A stretch of DNA of 64,000 bases, from the NCBI RefSeq assembly GCF_000025865.1, contig NC_014002.1:496001-560000 (forward strand), read 5' to 3'. Under the pieces are notes generated by a model. It was not told where the DNA came from, ran no database searches, and was given only the letters and a program-made list of their open reading frames with translations. This DNA is from Methanohalophilus mahii DSM 5219 (GTDB lineage: Archaea; Halobacteriota; Methanosarcinia; Methanosarcinales; Methanosarcinaceae). Position numbers and translations under genes: made by a program. Below, piece by piece: positions 54,436 through 64,000 of the stretch; within the stretch, counting starts at the first letter, position 1; each line of letters begins with the position of its first letter.

Positions 54436-57081
54436 ATGGATAATACTATTCCCTCTATTCCCCAGAGAATTGGTGCGATCAGATTCGGTCTCCTGTCTCC
54501 GCGGGAAATCCGTAAGATGAGTGTTACTTCAATTATTACTGCTGATACATATGACGACGATGGTTATCCAATTGACATGGGTTTAATGGATTTGAGACTG
54601 GGTGTTATAGACCCGGGTTTGAAGTGCAAAACCTGTGGAGGTAGGGCCGGTGAATGTCCGGGTCACTTCGGTCATATTGAACTCGTGGCACCGGTACTCC
54701 ACGTAGGATTTAATAAGATAATAAGAAAAATACTTCGATCTACATGTCGTAACTGCAGCCATCTTCTTCTTGAGGATAAACAGAAAAAAGCCTATATTAA
54801 TCAGTTTGCCAAACTGGATGTAATGAGTCATCTGCCTGATGATCTGATTAATAATGTATTCAAGGAAGCACGAAAGACCAAAATATGTCCTTATTGTGGG
54901 GAAGAGCAACTTGAGATAAAATTCGAAAAACCCTCAGATTACATAGAGAATGATTACAAGCTGACACCGACTGAAATCCGTGATCGTCTTGAACGTATCC
55001 CGGATGATGACCTAAAGGTCATGGGTATGGACCCGGAGTCTGCAAGACCCGAATGGATGGTTCTGACAGTGCTAGCAGTTCCTCCTGTAACTGTTCGTCC
55101 TTCCATTACTCTGGAATCAGGTCAGCGTAGTGAAGATGATTTAACTCATAAACTTGTGGATATTATTCGTATTAATCAGCGTTTCCAGGAAAATCGTGAT
55201 GCGGGTGCACCACAACTTATTATAGAGGATCTCTGGGAACTTTTGCAGTATCACCTTACTACGTTCTTTGATAACGAAGTTTCAGGTGTCCCTCCGGCAA
55301 GACACAGGTCTGGCCGCCCTCTAAAGACTCTTACACAGCGTCTTAAAGGAAAGGAAGGTCGTTTCAGGGGAAGTCTTTCCGGTAAACGTGTGAATTTCTC
55401 TGCACGTACGGTTGTATCTCCAGATCCCAACCTTAGTATCAATGAAGTGGGTGTTCCCTATCAAATTGCCAAGCATATGACAATTCCTGTAAGGGTAATC
55501 TCCAGAAATCTGGAAATGATGCGTGCATATGTTGCAAGGGGTGGAGAAACTCATCCGGGTGCTAATTATGTATTCCGTGAAGATGGGCGCCGGCTTAAGA
55601 TCACCGAAGCCAACAAGGAAGAACTTTCTGAAAAACTTGAACCTGGTTGGACAGTTGAAAGGCAGATGCAGGATGGAGATATTGTTCTCTTTAACAGGCA
55701 GCCTTCTCTTCACAAAATGAGCATAATGGCACATAAGGTCAAGGTATTGCCAAATAAGACTTTCAAACTTAATCCAGCTGTATGTCCTCCTTACAATGCG
55801 GACTTTGACGGCGATGAAATGAACATGCATGTTCTGCAAACGGAAGAATCCCGTGCAGAAGCCAACATTTTAATGCAGGTTCAGGAGAATATCCTTTCTC
55901 CCCGTTTTGGAGGTCCAATTATTGGTGGTATCCACGACCACATTTCAGGTATGTTCCTGCTGACACGCAATGAAAATATGATCAGTAAGAACGATGCTCT
56001 GGAACTATTACGTAAATCAGAAGTGCGTGAGCTTCCGGAGCCTGCCGGTTATACTGATGTGGGGGATCCTTTCTGGACGGGCAAACAGATTTTCAGCCAG
56101 ATTCTTCCAAAGGATCTCAATCTTGAATTTAAAGCCAATGTATGTTTCAAGTGTGATGTCTGTAAGGGCAGGGACTGTGAATATGATGCCTATGTGGTAG
56201 TTGAAAACGGCGAACTGGTGACAGGGACGATCGATGAAAAGGCAATCGGGGCCTTTAAGGGCAAAATCCTTGATTCTATTGTGAAAAGATATGGTACAAC
56301 AGAGGCTGCTCAGTTTGTGGACGATATGACCAGGCTTGCGATTCGTGGTGTGATGCGTACTGGCCTTAGTTTTGGTATCAGTGATGAGGACATTCCTCGT
56401 GAAGCAAAACTGAATATCGATGAGGAACTTGAGCGTGCTGAAAACGAAGTCGCAGAACTCATTCAAGCTTATGAAGCAAAAGAACTTGAACCCCTCCCGG
56501 GTAGAACTCTCGCTGAAACCATCGAGCTTAAGATCATGCAGTCTCTGGGTAAAGCAAGGGACCATACCGGTACGATTGCAGGAAACCATCTGGGTCTGGA
56601 AAATTCTGCTGTGATTATGGCAAAATCCGGTGCACGTGGTTCTATGTTGAACCTGACACAGATGGCAGCCTGTGTAGGTCAGCAGGCTGTACGTGGTGAA
56701 CGTATCAGGAGAGGTTATGAAGGCCGTACCCTGCCACACTTTGATAGAGGTGATCTTGGGGCTGATGCACATGGTTTTGTAAAGTCCAGCTATAAGAGCG
56801 GTTTAAATCCTACGGAATATTTCTTCCATTCAGTAGGAGGCAGGGAAGGTCTTGTTGATACTGCGGTGCGTACATCCCAGTCCGGTTATCTGCAGCGTCG
56901 GCTTGTAAATGCGTTGCAGGATCTTGAAGTACAATACGATCGATCAGTACGTGAAACACGTGGTGTCATCGTACAGTTCAAGTACGGAGAGGATGGTATA
57001 GATTCTACCAAGAGTGATTATAGTAGTGAGGAAACGGTGCATAACATAGTGCGTTCGGTCACAGGTAAGGAGGTGAAATAA
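54436..57081 (+). CDS. rpoA1: DNA-directed RNA polymerase subunit A' (RpoA1)
   Basis: This is the N-terminal part of the largest subunit and carries the active site. The 881 residues include zinc sites CKTCGGRAGECPGHFGHI and CPYCG, the lid and rudder region GRPLKTLTQRLKGKEGRFRG, and the absolutely conserved catalytic motif NADFDGDEMN. ATG 54436 has GGTGAT five bases upstream; ATG 54421, overlapping the rpoB1 stop, is also in frame. The stop codon is directly followed by rpoA2. Confidence 0.96.
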   Translation: MDNTIPSIPQRIGAIRFGLLSPREIRKMSVTSIITADTYDDDGYPIDMGLMDLRLGVIDPGLKCKTCGGRAGECPGHFGHIELVAPVLHVGFNKIIRKILRSTCRNCSHLLLEDKQKKAYINQFAKLDVMSHLPDDLINNVFKEARKTKICPYCGEEQLEIKFEKPSDYIENDYKLTPTEIRDRLERIPDDDLKVMGMDPESARPEWMVLTVLAVPPVTVRPSITLESGQRSEDDLTHKLVDIIRINQRFQENRDAGAPQLIIEDLWELLQYHLTTFFDNEVSGVPPARHRSGRPLKTLTQRLKGKEGRFRGSLSGKRVNFSARTVVSPDPNLSINEVGVPYQIAKHMTIPVRVISRNLEMMRAYVARGGETHPGANYVFREDGRRLKITEANKEELSEKLEPGWTVERQMQDGDIVLFNRQPSLHKMSIMAHKVKVLPNKTFKLNPAVCPPYNADFDGDEMNMHVLQTEESRAEANILMQVQENILSPRFGGPIIGGIHDHISGMFLLTRNENMISKNDALELLRKSEVRELPEPAGYTDVGDPFWTGKQIFSQILPKDLNLEFKANVCFKCDVCKGRDCEYDAYVVVENGELVTGTIDEKAIGAFKGKILDSIVKRYGTTEAAQFVDDMTRLAIRGVMRTGLSFGISDEDIPREAKLNIDEELERAENEVAELIQAYEAKELEPLPGRTLAETIELKIMQSLGKARDHTGTIAGNHLGLENSAVIMAKSGARGSMLNLTQMAACVGQQAVRGERIRRGYEGRTLPHFDRGDLGADAHGFVKSSYKSGLNPTEYFFHSVGGREGLVDTAVRTSQSGYLQRRLVNALQDLEVQYDRSVRETRGVIVQFKYGEDGIDSTKSDYSSEETVHNIVRSVTGKEVK

Positions 57082-58239
57082 ATGGTACTTCAAGAAGCAA
57101 CAATTGAAGGTATGGTCAAAGACTTACCTCTTCCCAGTGATGTAAAGTTGACTCTCATTAGCGATTCGGTGAAAGCAGGTGTAAATAAGAAACAGATGGG
57201 GGAGATCATTGAAAAACTCCTGGAAACTTATGATAAATCCTGTGTGGAACCCTGTGAAGCTGTAGGTGTTATTTCTGCACAATCAATCGGTGAGCCCGGT
57301 ACACAGATGACAATGCGTACTTTCCACTATGCGGGTGTGGCTGAGATCAATGTTACACTGGGTTTGCCCAGGTTGATTGAGATTGTCGATGCACGTAAAC
57401 GTCCCAGTACACCAATGATGACCGTGCATCTTGACAAGGAGTATCTTGAAGACAGGGATTTTGCAAACAAGATTGCCTGGATGATTGAAGCTACACATGT
57501 TGAGCATCTTGCCGATGTCACTACTGATCTTCCCAATATGCAGCTTGTTATTGATTTGAATGAAAAAGCCATGAATAAAAGGGAAGTAGGTATTGAATCG
57601 GTAATGGAGAAACTTGAACATGGCCTGGGTGTTTCCGTAGTTCAGGCAAAAGAAGTTTCCAACCAGCTACTTATAAAACTGAAAGAACCTTCCTACCGTG
57701 AGCTATTACAACTTGCAAAAAAAATCAATACCATTACATTGAAGGGTATTGATGGCATCAAGAGAGTAGTTGTCAGAAAAGAGGATGGTGAATACAGACT
57801 CTATACAGAAGGCTCCGAACTCAAGAAAGTTCTTGAGATTGATGGTGTAGACCCCACAAGGACAAGTACCAATAATATCGGGGAAATCTATGAGGTCTTT
57901 GGAATTGAAGCTGCAAGAAATGCAATAATCAAAGAGGCTACAGATACCCTTCGAGAACAGGGTCTTGAAGTTGATGTGAGGCATATTATGCTGGTGGCGG
58001 ATATAATGTCCTGTGACGGTGAAGTAAAACAGATAGGTCGTCATGGTATATCCGGTGAAAAAGCCAGTGTGTTTGCACGTGCAGCTTTCGAAGTAACTGT
58101 AAATCATTTGCTTGATGCAGGTTTGCGTGGAGAGGTTGATGAATTGAGTGGTGTTACTGAAAATATTATTGTCGGCCAGCCAATCAAACTCGGAACAGGT
58201 GATGTTCATCTCGTTTCCAGAAATCCTCTGCAGGGATGA
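57082..58239 (+). CDS. rpoA2: DNA-directed RNA polymerase subunit A'' (RpoA2)
   Basis: This is the C-terminal part of the largest subunit. The 385 residues contain [28 protein letters not shown] (trigger-loop region), [16 protein letters not shown] and the end [22 protein letters not shown] lies before ATG, inside the last codons of rpoA1; the two genes abut with no gap. Confidence 0.97.
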   Translation: MVLQEATIEGMVKDLPLPSDVKLTLISDSVKAGVNKKQMGEIIEKLLETYDKSCVEPCEAVGVISAQSIGEPGTQMTMRTFHYAGVAEINVTLGLPRLIEIVDARKRPSTPMMTVHLDKEYLEDRDFANKIAWMIEATHVEHLADVTTDLPNMQLVIDLNEKAMNKREVGIESVMEKLEHGLGVSVVQAKEVSNQLLIKLKEPSYRELLQLAKKINTITLKGIDGIKRVVVRKEDGEYRLYTEGSELKKVLEIDGVDPTRTSTNNIGEIYEVFGIEAARNAIIKEATDTLREQGLEVDVRHIMLVADIMSCDGEVKQIGRHGISGEKASVFARAAFEVTVNHLLDAGLRGEVDELSGVTENIIVGQPIKLGTGDVHLVSRNPLQG

Positions 58240-58313
58240 AACTGTAACCAGAAACTAGATATAAGGAATCAGGTATTAAAGTACCAATCTTAAATTCAAA
58301 AGGGTTGATCTAT

Positions 58314-58601
58314 ATGGATATTAATGTTGATAAGGCACTGTTGAAAGTCATTAGGACAGGAGATGTTGTGATCGGGGCAAACAGGACCATTGATGTAGCT
58401 ACAAATGGAGATGCAAAAATGGTAGTAGTTTCTGCAAACTGTCCGGCATACATCAGGGAAAAGATCGAGGAAACAGATTTACCAGTAATTAAATACGCAG
58501 GTTCAAGTATGGACCTTGGCACTGTTTGTGGTAAACCGTACACTATCACCACCATGGCAATCGTTGATGCTGGTGAATCTGATATTATAGGATTAGTTTA
58601 A
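58314..58601 (+). CDS. rpl30e: Ribosomal protein L30e
   Basis: The 95-residue L7Ae/L30e-family protein has [28 protein letters not shown] and the SANCPAY segment. L30e binds the large subunit rRNA; archaeal copies sit between RNA polymerase and NusA genes, as here. ATG 58314 has AGGGTTGAT upstream; TTG 58305 is in frame but covers that site. Confidence 0.95.
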   Translation: MDINVDKALLKVIRTGDVVIGANRTIDVATNGDAKMVVVSANCPAYIREKIEETDLPVIKYAGSSMDLGTVCGKPYTITTMAIVDAGESDIIGLV

Positions 58602-58620
58602 AATAGAGGGTGTTTTATTT

Positions 58621-59046
58621 TTGAGTGATATCAAACTTTCAACAGATGCTATCAGATATATAGCCTTGTTTGAAAGTATGACCGGGGCACCCATTAAGGA
58701 TTGTCTTATAGACGATGATCGAATTATCTGCGTGGTCAACAATGGCGATATGGGTGCTGCAATCGGGAAGCATGGAGATAATATTAACCGCTTCAAAAAA
58801 GCAGTCGACAAGCACGTGGATTTGATTGAGTATTCCGATGATCCGATAACCTTCATCAAGAACGCATTTGGCACGATTCCTACAAAATCTGTAGAAATCA
58901 GCGACAAAAACGGCAAAAAAGTTGCCTATGTTGAGGTTTCCAGTATGAATAAAGGTCTGGCCATCGGGAAAAGCGGTCGAAATATTGATAAGATAAAAAG
59001 GATTGTAAACCGTCATCATGATATCGAAGATTTAATATTACAATAA
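58621..59046 (+). CDS. nusA: Transcription factor NusA (archaeal short form)
   Basis: The 141-residue archaeal NusA consists of two KH-type RNA-binding domains (GDMGAAIGKHGDNINRFKKAV and MNKGLAIGKSGRNIDKIKRIV each with the GxxG loop). It lacks the N-terminal polymerase-binding domain of bacterial NusA. TTG 58621 starts the gene; GAGGGTG lies upstream. It is linked with L30e and S12 in the conserved string. Confidence 0.95.
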   Translation: MSDIKLSTDAIRYIALFESMTGAPIKDCLIDDDRIICVVNNGDMGAAIGKHGDNINRFKKAVDKHVDLIEYSDDPITFIKNAFGTIPTKSVEISDKNGKKVAYVEVSSMNKGLAIGKSGRNIDKIKRIVNRHHDIEDLILQ

Positions 59047-59088
59047 TCCGGGTTTCAAATATTTAACTCATCTATTGGAGGATACTAA

Positions 59089-59517
59089 ATGACAAATGGA
59101 AAATATGCAGCTCATAAACTTAAAGCGGCACGTAAAAATGCAAGGTGGAAAGATACTCGCTACAGCAGGCGAACCCTTGGACTGAATGTGAAGTCCGATC
59201 CTTTATCTGGAGCTCCTCAGGGGCGCGGTATAGTGCTCGAGAAAGTGGGTGTTGAAGCCAAACAGCCAAACTCTGCTATCAGGAAATGTGTAAGAATTCA
59301 ACTGATCAAGAACGGTAGGCAGGCAACTGCCTTTTGTCCCGGAGACGGTGCTATCAATTTCATTGATGAGCATGACGAGATAACCGTGGAAAGGATTGGT
59401 GGACGCATGGGTGGTGCAAAGGGTGATATTCCCGGTGTGCGCTTTAAGGTCACAGCTGTAAATAACGTCAGTTTGAATGAGATGGTCATCGGCAAAAAGG
59501 AGAAGCCAAGGAGATAA
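59089..59517 (+). CDS. rps12: 30S ribosomal protein S12
   Basis: The 142 residues contain the decoding-site loop [19 protein letters not shown] and [14 protein letters not shown] typical of the archaeal/eukaryotic S23/S12 family. GGAGG precedes ATG by about eight bases. It is followed after five bases by S7. Confidence 0.97.
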   Translation: MTNGKYAAHKLKAARKNARWKDTRYSRRTLGLNVKSDPLSGAPQGRGIVLEKVGVEAKQPNSAIRKCVRIQLIKNGRQATAFCPGDGAINFIDEHDEITVERIGGRMGGAKGDIPGVRFKVTAVNNVSLNEMVIGKKEKPRR

Positions 59518-59522
59518 TTCTT

Positions 59523-60083
59523 ATGAATAAATTATTCGGTAAATGGGATATGACTGAGGTTGAAGTGGTCGATGCCGGTCTCAGAAGATATGTGAATGTC
59601 GATCCAATCGCAATTCCCAACACAGGTGGCAGGCACGCAAGACAGCAGTTCAATAAGTCTGATCTTTCAATTGTAGAAAGGCTTATTACCAGTCTGATGC
59701 GCGGAGAAGAGAATACAGGTAAAAAGCAGTGCACAATGACTGCTGTAAAGGAAGCTTTTGATATTATCCATTCAAAGACTGATAAAAATCCTGTTCAGGT
59801 ACTTGTTGAGGCAATTTCCCATACCGGTCCAAGGGAAGAGGTAGTACGTCTTAAATACGGTGGAATCTCTGTACCAAAAGCGGTGGATACCGCACCTCAG
59901 AGAAGGGTTGACTCTGCACTTAGGTACATTGCTATGGGTACCAAGCAGACATCTTTCAAATCCAAACGTTCATTTGCCAGCTGCCTTGCAACAGAACTTA
60001 TAGCAGCATCAAACGGAGATGCAAAGTGCTTCTCTGTGAACAGAAAAGATGCAAAAGAAAGGGTCGCAAAGGCTGCACGTTAA
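59523..60083 (+). CDS. rps7: 30S ribosomal protein S7
   Basis: The 186-residue protein has [19 protein letters not shown], the [26 protein letters not shown] core and the C-terminal [17 protein letters not shown]7 binds the head of the small subunit rRNA. The ribosome site AGGAGAT is within the end of the S12 gene. Confidence 0.97.
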   Translation: MNKLFGKWDMTEVEVVDAGLRRYVNVDPIAIPNTGGRHARQQFNKSDLSIVERLITSLMRGEENTGKKQCTMTAVKEAFDIIHSKTDKNPVQVLVEAISHTGPREEVVRLKYGGISVPKAVDTAPQRRVDSALRYIAMGTKQTSFKSKRSFASCLATELIAASNGDAKCFSVNRKDAKERVAKAAR

Positions 60084-60120
60084 TCTAATATTATAGTGAA
60101 TTACTGCGTAGGTTGTAGTT

Positions 60121-62313
60121 ATGGGACGAAGGAAAAAAATGGTAGAGCGTGTAAAAGCGCTTATGAGTAATCCCGATATGATTCGAAATATCGGTATTGT
60201 AGCACACATCGATCATGGTAAAACCACTTTATCAGATAATCTTCTGGCAGGTGCAGGGATGATTTCCCAGGACCTTGCAGGAAGGCAACTTTTCATGGAT
60301 TCTGATGAGGAAGAACAGGAAAGAGGTATTACCATTGATTCAGCTAACGTTTCAATGGTGCACGAATATGATGGCAATGAATACCTCATTAACCTCATAG
60401 ACACCCCCGGTCACGTTGACTTCGGTGGCGATGTTACACGTGCCATGCGTGCAGTGGATGGTGCAGTTGTTGTAATAGATGCTGTTGAAGGCACAATGCC
60501 GCAGACCGAAACTGTTCTGAGGCAGGCACTTAAGGAACACGTCAGGCCTGTACTTTTCATTAACAAAGTTGATCGTCTGATTAATGAACTTCAGGAAGGC
60601 GGACAGGAAATGCAGATCCGTCTCGGAAAACTTATTGATCTTGTTAATAAACTCATCAAAGGTATGAATGAGGAACGTTATAAGGCCGGCTGGAAAGTCG
60701 ATGCTTCAGGTGGTACTGTTGCATTCGGTTCAGCTCTTTATAACTGGGCAATCAGTGTCCCGATGATGCAGAAGACCGGTGTAAGTTTCAGTGACGTTTA
60801 TGAATACTGCCGCAATGAAGATATGGAGACACTTGCGGAAAAGTGCCCTCTTCATGAAGCAGTTAATGATATGGTAATCAGGCACCTTCCAAGTCCAATC
60901 GAGGCACAGGAAGGACGTGTTGGTGCTATCTGGCATGGCGATAAGACCTCTGAAATCGGCAAGTCAATGAAAGATGCTGATGCAAACGGAGATCTTGCTT
61001 TCATGGTAACAGATATTGCAATGGATCCACATGCAGGTGAAGTTGCTACGGGGAGGCTCTTCAGTGGCTCTTTAACAAGGGGCATGGAGGTTAGTGTTTC
61101 AGGAATAACAGTCAAAAACAGGATCCAGCAGGTTGGTGTTTTTATGGGTCCTGAAAGGCTGGAAGTGGAGAGGATTCCTGCGGGCAACATTGCTGCTGTA
61201 ACAGGTCTCAAAGATGCTATCGTAGGTTCTACTGTCACAACCCTGGAAGATATGATGCCATTTGAAAGCATCCAGCATGCAAGTGAACCTGTGGTGACAG
61301 TGGCGGTTGAAGCCAAGCATATGAAGGATCTTCCAAAACTGGTAGAAGTCTTGCGTCAGGTAGCGAAGGAAGACCCAACCCTTCAAATCAAACTTGACGA
61401 AGAAACCGGTGAACACCTTCTGGCAGGAATGGGTGAATTACACCTTGAAGTCATTGGTCACAGGATTGAACGTGATAAGGGTGTAGAAATCACTACCACC
61501 CCTCCAATAGTTGTTTACCGTGAATCTGTAAAATCCCATGCAGGTCCGGTTGAAGGAAAGTCTCCTAACAGGCATAACAGGTTCTATATAGAGATTGAAC
61601 CTCTTGACCCTGAAATTATCAAGCTAATCAAGGAAGGCGAAATCACAATGAGGATGCCTGAGCTTGAAAGAAGGGAACTGCTTATGAATGCCGGTATGAG
61701 CAAGGAAGAGGCCAAAGGTCTTGTAGATATTTATGAGAGTAATATCTTCCTTGACATGACCAAGGGTATTCAGTACCTGAATGAAACAATGGAATTAATT
61801 CTTGAAGGTTTCACAGAGGTTATGAAAGAAGGTCCTCTTGCCAGGGAGCCATGTATGGGTGTAAAAGTCAAACTCGTGGATGCCAAGCTCCACGAAGATG
61901 CTGTCCACCGTGGTCCTGCACAGGTAATTCCTGCATCAAGACAGGCTATCCAGGCGGCAATGCTTCTGGCAGAAGATGTTCTCTTTGAACCGTACCAGAA
62001 AGTATTTATTCAGGTGCCCCAGGAACAGATGGGCGGCGCAACCAAAGAAATACAGGGCCGTCGTGGAATCATATTAAATATGACATCTGAAGGTGACACT
62101 ACAGTGATCGAATCCAAGGCTCCGGTATCAGAACTTTTCGGTTTTGCAGGTGACATACGTTCTGCAACCGAAGGACGTGCCATGTGGAGTACTGAATTTG
62201 CAGGATTTGATTCTCTGCCTACCAATATGGTCGCAGAGATTGTTAATGAGATAAGAGAAAGGAAAGGTCTCAAGGCAGGCGTTCCACAGCCAGAGGACTA
62301 TCTGAGTATGTGA
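60121..62313 (+). CDS. fusA: Translation elongation factor EF-2
   Basis: EF-2 drives ribosomal translocation. The 730 residues have G1 [16 protein letters not shown]3 [12 protein letters not shown] and G4 NKVDRLI, domain II, and domain IV with [14 protein letters not shown], whose histidine is the diphthamide site in archaea. The size fits archaeal EF-2. A hairpin directly after the stop may separate it from the EF-1A transcript. Confidence 0.97.
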   Translation: MGRRKKMVERVKALMSNPDMIRNIGIVAHIDHGKTTLSDNLLAGAGMISQDLAGRQLFMDSDEEEQERGITIDSANVSMVHEYDGNEYLINLIDTPGHVDFGGDVTRAMRAVDGAVVVIDAVEGTMPQTETVLRQALKEHVRPVLFINKVDRLINELQEGGQEMQIRLGKLIDLVNKLIKGMNEERYKAGWKVDASGGTVAFGSALYNWAISVPMMQKTGVSFSDVYEYCRNEDMETLAEKCPLHEAVNDMVIRHLPSPIEAQEGRVGAIWHGDKTSEIGKSMKDADANGDLAFMVTDIAMDPHAGEVATGRLFSGSLTRGMEVSVSGITVKNRIQQVGVFMGPERLEVERIPAGNIAAVTGLKDAIVGSTVTTLEDMMPFESIQHASEPVVTVAVEAKHMKDLPKLVEVLRQVAKEDPTLQIKLDEETGEHLLAGMGELHLEVIGHRIERDKGVEITTTPPIVVYRESVKSHAGPVEGKSPNRHNRFYIEIEPLDPEIIKLIKEGEITMRMPELERRELLMNAGMSKEEAKGLVDIYESNIFLDMTKGIQYLNETMELILEGFTEVMKEGPLAREPCMGVKVKLVDAKLHEDAVHRGPAQVIPASRQAIQAAMLLAEDVLFEPYQKVFIQVPQEQMGGATKEIQGRRGIILNMTSEGDTTVIESKAPVSELFGFAGDIRSATEGRAMWSTEFAGFDSLPTNMVAEIVNEIRERKGLKAGVPQPEDYLSM

Positions 62314-62330
62314 GAAGGTATGACCTTCTT
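62313..62330 (+). terminator. Hairpin after EF-2
   Basis: AGAAGGT / ACCTTCT (62313-62319 and 62323-62329) with an ATG loop is followed by TACTTTTC. The stem begins at the last base of the stop codon. A weak terminator or 3'-end stabilising hairpin; a TTTAAACG-like promoter for EF-1A lies about 20-30 bases further on. Confidence 0.45.
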
Positions 62331-62420
62331 ACTTTTCGCCGTTAGAAAGATTTAAACGTCTTAACAACTATTACAGACAAAAACCCTATAATAACATCAA
62401 ATTAAAAGGAGAATCGATAT

Positions 62421-63689
62421 ATGGCAAACAAACCACATATGAACTTAGCGGTTATCGGTCACATTGACCACGGAAAGTCCACCCTTGTCGGTAGGCTCAT
62501 GTACGAGACAGGTGCTATCCCACAGCACGTTATCGACAAATTCAGAGAAGAAGCAAAAGATAAAGGAAAAGAATCCTTTGCTTTCGCATGGGTTATGGAC
62601 TCTCTCAAAGAAGAGCGTGAGAGGGGTATCACTATTGATATCGCCCACAAAAGGTTTGACACTGATAACTATTATTTCACAATCGTTGACTGTCCCGGTC
62701 ACCGTGACTTTGTCAAGAACATGATCACCGGTGCATCCCAGGCAGATGCCGCAATCCTTGTGGTAGCAGCAACAGATGGTGTAATGGCACAGACAAAGGA
62801 ACACGTATTCCTTTCCAGGACCCTTGGTATCAACCAGCTAATTATCGCTGTCAATAAGATGGATGCAACTGGCTACAGTGAGGATAAGTACACCCAGGTC
62901 AAAAAGGACGTATCCGAACTTCTGGGTATGGTTGGTTTCAAGGCTGCAGATGTCCCATTCATCCCAACCTCTGCCTTTGAAGGTGACAATGTTTCTAAGA
63001 ACAGTTCCAATACCCCATGGTATAACGGTCCAACTATCCTCGAGTGCCTGAACAACCTTAAAGTTCCAGAGCAGCCAGATGACCTGCCTCTCCGTGTGCC
63101 TGTACAGGACGCATACACAATTTCCGGTATCGGTACTGTACCTGTCGGTCGTGTAGAAACCGGTGTAATGAAGAAAGGCCAGATGGTTACCTTCATGCCA
63201 AGTGGGGCAAGCGGTGAAGTAAAGTCTATTGAGATGCACCACGAAGAAGCAAACGAAGCCAGGCCCGGTGACAATATCGGATGGAACGTCAGAGGTGTCG
63301 GTAAAGCTGATGTCAGGCGTGGGGATGTATGTGGTGAATCCAAAAATCCGCCAACCGTCGCAGAAGAATTCACAGGTCAGGTTGTTGTGCTCCAGCACCC
63401 ATCCGCAATCACAATTGGTTACACACCTGTATTCCACTGCCACACAACCCAGACTGCATGCACACTGATGTCAATTGACAAGAAACTGGATCCAAAATCC
63501 GGACAGGTCAAGGAAGAAAATCCAACCTTCATCAAGGCTGGTGACGCAGCAATCATAACAGTCAAGCCAACAAGGCCAATGGTCATTGAACCTGTCAAGG
63601 AAATCCCACAGCTTGGAAGGTTCGCTATCCGTGATATGGGTATGACCATTGCTGCCGGTATGTGCATGAGTGTTAAAGAGAAACAGTAA
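62421..63689 (+). CDS. tuf: Translation elongation factor EF-1 alpha (aEF1A)
   Basis: This GTPase delivers aminoacyl-tRNA to the ribosome. The 422 residues show G1 [19 protein letters not shown], the switch region [15 protein letters not shown]3 [13 protein letters not shown]4 NKMDA and the domain II/III sequences ending [24 protein letters not shown] lies before ATG. S10 follows after 35 bases, as in most archaea. Confidence 0.97.
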   Translation: MANKPHMNLAVIGHIDHGKSTLVGRLMYETGAIPQHVIDKFREEAKDKGKESFAFAWVMDSLKEERERGITIDIAHKRFDTDNYYFTIVDCPGHRDFVKNMITGASQADAAILVVAATDGVMAQTKEHVFLSRTLGINQLIIAVNKMDATGYSEDKYTQVKKDVSELLGMVGFKAADVPFIPTSAFEGDNVSKNSSNTPWYNGPTILECLNNLKVPEQPDDLPLRVPVQDAYTISGIGTVPVGRVETGVMKKGQMVTFMPSGASGEVKSIEMHHEEANEARPGDNIGWNVRGVGKADVRRGDVCGESKNPPTVAEEFTGQVVVLQHPSAITIGYTPVFHCHTTQTACTLMSIDKKLDPKSGQVKEENPTFIKAGDAAIITVKPTRPMVIEPVKEIPQLGRFAIRDMGMTIAAGMCMSVKEKQ

Positions 63690-63724
63690 ACACTCTATTT
63701 ACCCTTTTTAAGGGGGAATGAATT

Positions 63725-64000
63725 ATGGCACAGAAAGCAAGAATAAGACTGTCGGGAATTGATCCGATAAACCTGGACGGTGTCTGCGATCAGGTAAAAT
63801 CCATCGCTGACCGCACAGGTGTAAGTATAGCCGGACCTGTCCCGCTGCCCACCAAAAAAATGGTGGTACCAGCACGCAAAAGCCCAAGTGGTGACGGAAC
63901 CGCTTCCTGGGATCACTGGGAAATGCGTGTACACAAGCGCCTGATAGACATAGCTGCAGATGAGCGTGCTCTCAGGCAGCTAATGCGCATTCAGGTGCCC
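63725..64000 (+). CDS. rps10: 30S ribosomal protein S10 (truncated by the window end)
   Basis: The first 92 residues are present: [63 protein letters not shown]. The family usually has about 102 residues, so only about ten C-terminal residues are missing. AAGGGGGAATGAATT lies upstream of ATG. Confidence 0.96.
   Translation, partial: MAQKARIRLSGIDPINLDGVCDQVKSIADRTGVSIAGPVPLPTKKMVVPARKSPSGDGTASWDHWEMRVHKRLIDIAADERALRQLMRIQVP

Noticed and set aside
50980-57081. Frameshifts splitting RNA polymerase B and A subunits
   Set aside because: Split B''/B' and A'/A'' subunits with short overlaps are normal in methanogens, and ribosome sites are present at the junctions.

Overview
The window is a piece of a methylotrophic, halophilic methanogen chromosome. 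Four things point to Methanosarcinales, most likely Methanohalophilus or a close relative. (1) It has a dimethylamine methyltransferase gene (mtbB) with the diagnostic in-frame amber (pyrrolysine) codon. (2) It has a de novo glycine betaine cassette (glycine/sarcosine and sarcosine/dimethylglycine methyltransferases). (3) The information-processing genes are archaeal: split RNA polymerase B and A subunits, topoisomerase VI, aIF1A, aIF2-gamma, EF-2, Kae1/Bud32. (4) Start codons are often TTG. The genus is an inference from gene content; no search was run.

Layout. 0-6 kb: FKBP-type prolyl isomerase; aconitase and an amber-containing citrate synthase (head of an oxidative partial TCA branch); a double-CDGSH Fe-S protein; a CoA-binding-fold protein. 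6-14 kb: aIF1A, a KamA-family radical SAM aminomutase, and a MarR regulator followed by an MMPL/RND exporter and two signal-anchored companion proteins. 14-17 kb: the classic archaeal run aIF2-gamma, PIN protein, RpoE', RpoE'', dephospho-CoA kinase, S24e, S27ae. 17-25 kb: the dimethylamine locus, where mtbC-mtbB-mtbP is transcribed away from a regulator-histidine kinase-receiver operon. 25-42 kb: U32 protein, cytosine-deaminase-like enzyme, topoisomerase VI, Kae1 and Bud32 as separate genes, nucleotide house-cleaning, and the CoA pathway (CoaBC, pantoate kinase, phosphopantothenate synthetase). 41-50 kb: methyl-cycle and osmolyte region. A bacterial-type metK-ahcY-gsmt-sdmt-adenosine kinase block sits between two archaeal-style genes for S-adenosylhomocysteine recycling (deaminase and archaeal hydrolase). 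50-64 kb: tRNA-Lys, then rpoH-B2-B1-A1-A2-rpl30e-nusA-rps12-rps7-EF2-EF1A-rps10.

Most notable points. None of the 62 complete coding genes I resolve ends in TAG. TAG occurs inside three reading frames: mtbB (known pyrrolysine site), citrate synthase (codon 60 of a full-length, otherwise intact gene) and a cyclase-family hydrolase (codon 3). This suggests that UAG is essentially a sense codon here and that pyrrolysine may enter proteins outside methylamine metabolism. Several well-placed Shine-Dalgarno sites are followed by near-cognate starts instead of ATG/GTG/TTG (aIF1A CTG, RND exporter ATC, mtbC ACG). A four-copy 25-bp repeat with a TCCG-N6-CGGA dyad lies directly upstream of metK and is a candidate osmotic control element.
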